In this document: piece after piece, positions 58,531 through 64,000 of the stretch
Layout of the letters: every line of letters starts with the position of its first letter
Position numbering within the stretch: position 1 is the stretch's first letter
NCBI RefSeq assembly: GCF_030272615.1
Contig: NC_081413.1
Coordinates: 332,606,302-332,670,301 of the forward strand
From: Cryptomeria japonica
Lineage: Eukaryota > Streptophyta > Pinopsida > Cupressales > Cupressaceae
DNA: 64,000 nt
Reading direction: 5' to 3'
Notes under the pieces: generated by a model
Database searches by the model: none
Seen by the model: only the letters and a program-made list of their open reading frames with translations
Told to the model about the DNA's origin: nothing
Position numbers and translations under genes: made by a program

Positions 58531-59556
58531 AAATTAATTACATAAAACACAGGTCATCTCTATAAAATTAAATCATAGCATTAAAATTCCATGAGTCGAC
58601 CTCGAATTAAAGCCAACAACCTCTGTCATCAATGACAATATTTCTAACAATCTTACTATGACATCAATGACCATATTTTCAAAAAATCCCTTCTTGAACA
58701 ATACGCACTTTGACATCAATGCCAACATTTCTAACAATCTCCCCTTTTGTCATTGTTTACAACCTTGCAAAGAATTAATTAATCATTCGTGAACATAACA
58801 ATAACATAATACTCCCTCTTTCTACAATGCTCCTCCTTTTTATAACCCTCCCCCATTGAAATCAATGGAAAAGGGATGTTCAATACTCTCACAAAGAATC
58901 TTCTTTTTTTTGTATTCTTCCTCTTGACATCAATGGCATCAATCTCCCTTTACCTGGTACTCTCTCCCTTTTTGAAATCCACACGTTGATCTTTCTCTGA
59001 GTTGTCTTCTAAAAGCATATTGCTAAGAAATCTATAGGGCTGAAAGATAATGCAATCATTAGATCCCCTTGAATCTGTGCTTCTCCTTAGCACTCATAAT
59101 TTCTACTTGAGATATTTCAATTTGACATGCTATTCTGCTACCTTTCTTCCAATGTCTATTTTATCCAAAGAATTTGTTTGCAACTTGATACTATTGCTAC
59201 GCATTTTGCCTCTTTTGTGTATTTTACCTCTGCAACATGACATTGCTGCTATCATCAAACGTTGCCTGCCCAATCTACATCTGTATATGCTGCTAAAGTG
59301 AAATTCTCACCTCTGAGATACCACAAACCAAAGCCCAAAATGCCCTTCAGGAATTTGAATATTCTTTTGACTGCTTTCACATGAGTCTTTCTTGCTTGAT
59401 GTCTGGCATGATGTTGTCACATATAATAGTTTGCCAAACATTGAATTATACAATGTCTAATTATCAAATGTACATATGGCCCATTTTTCTATGCCATAAC
59501 CAACTTTTGTTGTTTGTCCATATAACATCTTTTTCCCTTAATCTCACTAAGGATAC
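58531..59556 (-). mobile_element. Ty1/copia fragment: LTR start, polypurine tract and pol end
   Basis: 58,531-58,727 is the rest of the copia LTR (minus start TGTTGGCATTGATGTC). At 58,733-58,746 the minus strand reads 'ggggagattgttag', the polypurine tract common in plant copia elements. From ~58,830 to ~59,410 a broken minus-strand pol end reads HVKAVKRIFKFLKGILGFGL, YLRGENFTLAAYTDVDWAGN (copia RNase H with its Asp residues), and VKYTKEAKCVAIVSSCKQIL. It has several stops. 59,410-59,556 is probably more copia, too decayed to read. The element is cut at the right by the next LTR-like region. Confidence 0.75.
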
Positions 59557-59861
59557 TGTTGTGACGTATTCACACATCGCTCCATTGCAAATGGGGACCC
59601 CTACTTTTTTCGCTTTGTGGGGTTTTTCTTTCTAGGTTTTAGGGTTTTGTCTGTTAGCCTTTGCGTGATGAGTGTTGTCAGGGGGATCGCTGGATAGCAG
59701 GCTCTGCTTGAGCTAGGTTGAGTCTTTGGGGCCCCAAAATTAGGGTTTCTTTGAAAGTCTTCCTTAGGGCCTGGTTTTGATCTTGTTGCTAATTGTGTCT
59801 TGCTTGGTGAGTGAATATCATTCTTGAAGGTCCAAGCTAGGTCAAGCTGGTGAGTGGTGAA

Positions 59862-60010
59862 GTCTGGAATGTCATCCTGATCTTCAAATGCCCTGAAATT
59901 TGGCTAAGTCTAGAATGTCCTGATCCTGAAATTTGGCTAAGTCTGGAATGTCCTGATCCTGAAATTTGGTTGTCTGGAATGTCCTGATCTTGAAATTTGA
60001 CTAAGTCTGG
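59862..60010. repeat. ~36-bp tandem repeat, four copies
   Basis: 'gtctggaatgtcctgatc' followed by 'ctgaaatttggctaa' repeats with small changes. The third-fourth joint lacks a few bases. Confidence 0.85.
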
Positions 60011-60095
60011 AAAATTGAAGAATCCTCCAAAAACTAGATTTTGCAATGTAACTCCTGGAGGTCCGAAACCACTCTCAAACATCCTGACAGTATAT

Positions 60096-60149
60096 ATGGA
60101 ATATAACTTAAAGTATAAGTTCTTATACTTAAATGTTATATTCCATAAA
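60096..60149. repeat. Inverted repeat with ~25-bp arms
   Basis: 'tatggaatataac.ttaa' plus 'gtataag' faces 'cttatacttaa' plus 'gttatattccata' with a 2-4-base loop. It directly precedes the palindrome array. Confidence 0.85.
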
Positions 60150-60180
60150 ATGATCCTGACGGAGAGTCCAAAATGTCAAA

Positions 60181-62616
60181 TTTCGCTCCTGACCCTTCCA
60201 AAGGGTCCAAAGCGAATTTCGTTCCTGACCCTTCCAAAGGGTCCAGAGCGAAATTCTCCATAAGACATTTTACTTTGACCAAAACCTAGAACTAACGCAT
60301 TCCCAGGCTTGAATGAAGGTAAAAACGCTTGTTTGAATGAAGAAATGTGAAAATGAAGTCAAGATCTTGGCCAAGAATAGGGATTTCACTCCTGACCCTT
60401 CCAAAGGGTCCTGAGCGAAAATCCTTCAAGACCTTAAATTCTCACTTATCAAGGCCAAATTTCTAGTTCCTAAGGCATGTTTGAGGGTATTTTTGAATGT
60501 TCTAGCCTTGTCAAGATTGAAAGATGAAGGATTTTAGTCAAGATTAGGAATTTCGCTCCTGATCCTTCCAAAGGGTCCAGAGCGAAATTCTTGAAAACAC
60601 TCATTTTTCCTTTAGCAAGAGTCAAGACCAAGGTGGAGATGCACGAGGAAGGATCTATGTTTGCCTCCCAAAGAGGATGAAAATAGGAAAAGTCAAGGAT
60701 CCAACCCAAAACATGATTTTCGCTCCTGACCCTTCCAAAGGGTCCAGAGCGAAAATCTTTGTAGCTCTCATTTCCTTTCAAATTTGGACTAAGTGTTGGT
60801 TTCTAGGGCTTGTTGGGGAATGAACTGGTATGTTCTTGCCTTGAGATGGAGTTGGATGATTTTGAAGAGCAAGATTTTAGCCTAAAAGAGAATTTCGCTC
60901 CTGACCCTTCCAAAGGGTCCAGAGCTAAAATCCTCCTAGACCTCATTTCTTTCCTTATTTGGCCAAATTTTGATGTCCAAGGTATGTTGAAAGAGAGAAT
61001 GGGCATATTGAAATCCTTAAGGACGTTTGAAAAAGTTGAGGAATGAGTGTTTTAGCCAAGGAAGGAAATTTCGCTCCTGACCCTTCCAAAGGGTCCAGGG
61101 CGAAATTCCTTACAAGCCTATATTTTTTACCTTGCTTGAGCTTAAAACCTTGTTCCTAGGGCGAAGAGAGATGAGATTTTACCTTGCAATGAAGTTTCAA
61201 GTTGAAAGAATGATGATTTTTGGTCAAGAATGAGATTTTCTCTCCTGACCCTTCCAAAGGGTCCAGAGCGAATTTTCTCAAAACCTATCTTTTCCCTCAA
61301 ATTTATGCCAAGTCTAGTGTGGGTCAAGATTAGAGGTGTCTTTAGGCATGTCCTTGAATGGTCAATAATTATCAAGTTTGAAGGAATTGAGCCAAATGAT
61401 GAAAATCGCTCCTGACCCTTCCAAAGGGTCCAAGTCGAAAATTCTTCAAACACCTATTTTCCCTTGCAAAATCAAGTCAAACTTGGGCTGGACATGAGAG
61501 GAGAAGTGTTTTCTAACCTTTTGAGGTGAATGCAACTTGAAATGATGGAGGAATAAGCTTAAATTAAGAAATTCGTTTCTGACCCTTCCAAAGGGTCCAG
61601 AGCAAATTTTCTCTAAATCACCTTTTTTTCCCAATTTTGTGCCAAGCCAAGTGCTGACTAGGGCGAGTTTTGATGGGAGAGGTCCTCAGGAATGACTTTG
61701 ACTTAGCAATGATTATCAAACTTGAAGGAATTGAGCCAAAAAGTGATTTTCGCTCCTGACCCTTCCAAAGGGTCCAGAGCAAAAATCTTAAAACCACCTA
61801 TTTTCCTTGCAAGTCTAGTCAAACGTTAGGTTTTCATGGCTTGGCTAGGTGCGAGGAGACATGTTCTTGCCTTTTGAAGTTAATTGGTGTTGAAAAATGA
61901 TGGAAATTAGCCCAAACCAAGGATTTCGCTCCTGACCCTTCCAAAGGGTCTAGAGCGAAATTCCTAGGATCACCCTTTTTTCCTTGCAAATCAAGTCAAG
62001 TTTTTGGTTTTTATGGCCTAGATAGGAGTGAGGTGATGTGTCCTTGATCTTGGAGGTGGATTGGAGTTGAAAAAATGAGGAAATAAGCCTAAAATAAGAT
62101 TTTCGCTCTTGACCCTTCCAAAGGGTCCAGAGCGAAAATCCTAAAAACCATCTTATCCTCCAAATTTTGTGCTAAGTCAGGCCTAGACTAGGGTGAGAAA
62201 AGCTATTTGGAATGCGCTTGGAAAGATGTTTGACCTTCAAAAGTGTGAATTTTGAGCTAAAAGGTGAATTTCGCTCCTGATCCTTCCAAAGGGTCCAGAG
62301 CGAAATTCTTCATCTACCTATTTCCTCCTTGTGTCAAGTCAAGACTTGGAGTCCTAAGGCGTAGTTGAGGTTGAAATGATGTTACTTTGCCCTGCAAGAG
62401 GATTTTGAAGTAAAAAAATGGAGTAATTGAGGCCTAACCAAGAAAATTCGCTCCTGACCCTTCCAGAGGGTCCAGGGCGAAATCTTTTGAAACTCCTATT
62501 TTTCACCTTGTTTGGGCCAGGCGAGGAGCTGGTTATGAGGTAACTTTGAAAAGAGGTGTAAATTGGCCAGGAATGCAAAATTCGCTCCTGACCCTTCCAG
62601 AGGGTCCAGGGCGAAA
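60181..62616. repeat. Array of 16 palindromic units at 167-177 bp spacing
   Basis: Each unit reads TTTCGCTCCTGACCCTTCC followed by AAAGGGTCCAGAGCGAAA: a near-perfect hairpin (TTTCGCTC pairs with GAGCGAAA, GACCCTT with AAAGGGTC). Starts: 60,181; 60,217; 60,384; 60,551; 60,718; 60,893; 61,069; 61,237; 61,404; 61,571; 61,748; 61,924; 62,101; 62,269; 62,446; 62,580. Apart from the first pair and the last step, every step is 167-168 or 175-177 bp. Spacers share weak similarity ('cttgaatg', 'ggagttgaaaaatga', 'cccttgcaaatcaagtcaa') but have diverged much more than the palindromes. In some units both arms change together (for example TTTTCGCTC/GAGCGAAAATC). Confidence 0.93.
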
Positions 62617-62756
62617 TTCTTATAGGGCCTGTCCCTGGAAAGAATCTTGAACAAACTTCATTTTGATGTCTTCTTGTTGATGATTTAAGGTATGAAATAC
62701 TATGCTGAAATGAATTTATTACGTCCTTAATCATCTATTGATTTGTTTTTGCAGAT

Positions 62757-62900
62757 GAAAGAAGATCAAGCCAAGACAAGGACGACCTTCTCCAGTCCAG
62801 CATCAACAAGGACAGCCTTCTCCAGTCCAGCATCAACAAGGATGGCCTTCTCCGGTCCAGCATCATCAGGGATGACCTCTTCCAGTCCAACATTTGAAGG
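62757..62900. repeat. 30-33-bp tandem repeat, about four copies
   Basis: 'ccttctccagtccagcatca' plus 'acaaggac' repeats four times with point changes. It reads on both strands as repetitive open frames, which are not considered genes. Confidence 0.85.
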
Positions 62901-62989
62901 AAAGGTACACCATCCATCCTGCACATCAAAGACAAAGGAGGTTAGAGCGAGGGTCCGTTGGAGAAGCAGACAGTTTCAGAAGAGTTAAC

Positions 62990-64000
62990 TTAAGTTAGCT
63001 TCTCAGCATCGCCAAATTGAACATCAATCAAGTGTCGGACAAGGTGGCGTCCCAGTCATCACTCCTCCATGTCGGATTGGTCCACCCCAGCGTGTCTAGA
63101 TTCAATGTACTTGGCTCATCAAAATGGCACAAACTTCAATGTACCTACCCTGGTTATCCATTGGTCGATTATTCCAGAGAAGACATGTGTCCAAATAATG
63201 CAATTATTTCATTGGTCAGAATTGAGTTTGTTGTAACAAACCCTAATTAGGGTTTTCATTGTAAAATCTTGGCCATTGATCTCAATTTGATCTTAGCCAT
63301 TGAATTGTATTAAGGGCACTATATAAGCCCTGGCTCCTCATTTGTAAAGGCGAATGGTTAGCTAATAGAGAATAGTTAGTAAATAGTTGATAGTCGGTGA
63401 ATAAGTAGTAGAATAGCAAATAGAATAGCAATTAGAGTAGACTAGGAAGAGAAGACAAGACATTGTTGCCTTAATTGTAAATACTTCTTTTTCATTGAAG
63501 ATATGGTGAAATATGTCGTTTCGTTGCAATATGCATGGTCTCTTGTTGAATCTTCATTTTAGATGATAGATAATTAAATTGAATGAAAGAAGTCGTTGAA
63601 TGCACCTATGTGGAATCCGTCTAATCCATACCACTAGCCTCTTACTGATTGTAAGTGCGCCCTGCGTGGTCAACTGGCATAAAATGAGCTTAATCTCAAG
63701 CCGTTACATGTCTATTGTTCATGCATTAACTTGAATGATGATCAGTATCTGATGGTGTCCGATTTGAATATATTTGAAGCATCCCCCAGAAGATCGCACT
63801 GAGTTGGTGTTGAATTGTTCAACTTGATGGTGAGACCTAGCCCAGTAGGACTCCACCTAGTCGTTCATCCATCTTCTCGCATTCTAGGTAGTAGAGTAGA
63901 CGTCCTGAATCCTGCATCTTTTGTCATTTTTTTGTCTTCCAGTTAGTTTATAGGACTTGTGATTCCATCAAATCAGACGTTTAGGTCGTCAAGTGTAAGT
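62990..64000 (+). promoter_or_regulatory. Promoter-like zone with TATA box
   Basis: CTATATAAG at 63,320-63,327 follows 'ccctaattagggttttcatt' (63,241-63,260), itself a palindrome (CCCTAATTAGGG). Downstream are short repeats ('aatagttagtaaatagttga', 'agaatagcaaatagaatagc'). No ORF of note. If the LTR reading is right, RNA would start near 63,350 and run out of the window. Confidence 0.5.

Larger units (their letters stand above)
59557..64000 (+). mobile_element. Long LTR-like region with a palindrome array and TATA box
   Basis: It starts TGTTGTGACGTATTCACAC (or TGTGACG at 59,560) at the break of the copia remnant. It holds a 36-bp repeat block (59,862-60,010), a hairpin (60,096-60,149), 16 palindromes (60,181-62,616), a 30-33-bp repeat (62,757-62,900) and then a promoter-like zone with CTATATAAG at 63,320-63,327. 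A TG start, AT-rich promoter and repeat-filled upstream part fit a long U3 of a plus-strand LTR whose end lies beyond the window. No gag-pol is visible, so the call is inference. Confidence 0.5.

Noticed and set aside
60470..61634. Several minus-strand frames containing 'DPLEGSGAKF' or 'SGPFGRVR'
   Set aside because: These peptides are the palindrome read in different frames; the frames end between units.
60181..62616. CRISPR-like array (palindromic repeats with regular spacing)
   Set aside because: Spacers are ~130-140 bp and related to one another, the context is a plant LTR, and no cas genes exist. It is a tandem repeat with a conserved palindrome.
62735..62988. Repetitive open frames on both strands (SSLMMLDRRRPSL and FSSPASTRTAF types)
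   Set aside because: They follow from the 30-33-bp tandem repeat; no start context, homology or extension.

Overview
The window looks like nuclear DNA of a seed plant with a large, repeat-filled genome, most likely a gymnosperm such as a conifer. This rests on one recognisable host exon among about 60 kb of nested, decayed transposable elements, on the dual-RNase H Ty3/gypsy (Tat-type) family present, on very long LTRs, and on an apparently huge intron. The species assignment is inference. No organelle or bacterial genes were seen.

Layout, left to right. 1-4.4 kb: the poly(A) tail of a LINE-like element beside an unrecognised broken coding region, then a diverged ~1.3 kb tandem duplication and AT-rich degenerate repeats. 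4.5-43.5 kb: a three-level nest. A minus-strand plant L1-type LINE (39,465-43.5 kb continuing at 4.5-6,061) was split by a minus-strand Ty3/gypsy Tat-like retrotransposon (6,062-39,459, target duplication CATAG). The right-hand (5') LTR of that element was in turn split by a 16.8-kb CACTA DNA transposon (19,215-36,039, target duplication ACC). 43.5-45.4 kb: AT-rich DNA with a ~98-bp tRNA-derived SINE between 20-bp target duplications. 45,371-45,829: first exon of a host gene for a plastid-type START/polyketide-cyclase (COQ10-like) protein on the plus strand; its later exons were not found. 46.1-47.8 kb: a solo LTR related to the Tat element. 47.8-51 kb: little that can be named. 51.0-59.5 kb: a Ty1/copia fragment (minus) split by a chromodomain-bearing Ty3/gypsy element (51,592-58,525, minus, target duplication CCCCC). 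59.5 kb to the end: a plus-strand LTR-like region whose upstream part carries 16 copies of a ~37-bp palindrome at a very regular 167-177 bp period, followed by a TATA box.

Three things deserve attention. (1) The CACTA element carries, besides a Tnp2-type transposase, a transcription-unit-like series of exons with a SET-domain (lysine methyltransferase-like) sequence next to TnpA-like exons. (2) The Tat-like element has a 6.5-kb LTR whose U3 held an ORF of about 1,200 codons, not obviously retroviral; the related solo LTR lacks it and the element's other LTR has lost most of it by a 2.7-kb deletion. (3) The phased palindrome array lies upstream of an LTR promoter. Most element genes contain stops or frameshifts, so this copy of the locus is largely a fossil record. 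Insertion order is readable from target duplications and rough LTR divergence: the LINE is oldest, then the Tat-like element (about 7% LTR difference in a ~310-bp stretch compared by eye), then the CACTA inside it; the chromovirus (about 4% in ~330 bp) is younger than the Tat-like element.
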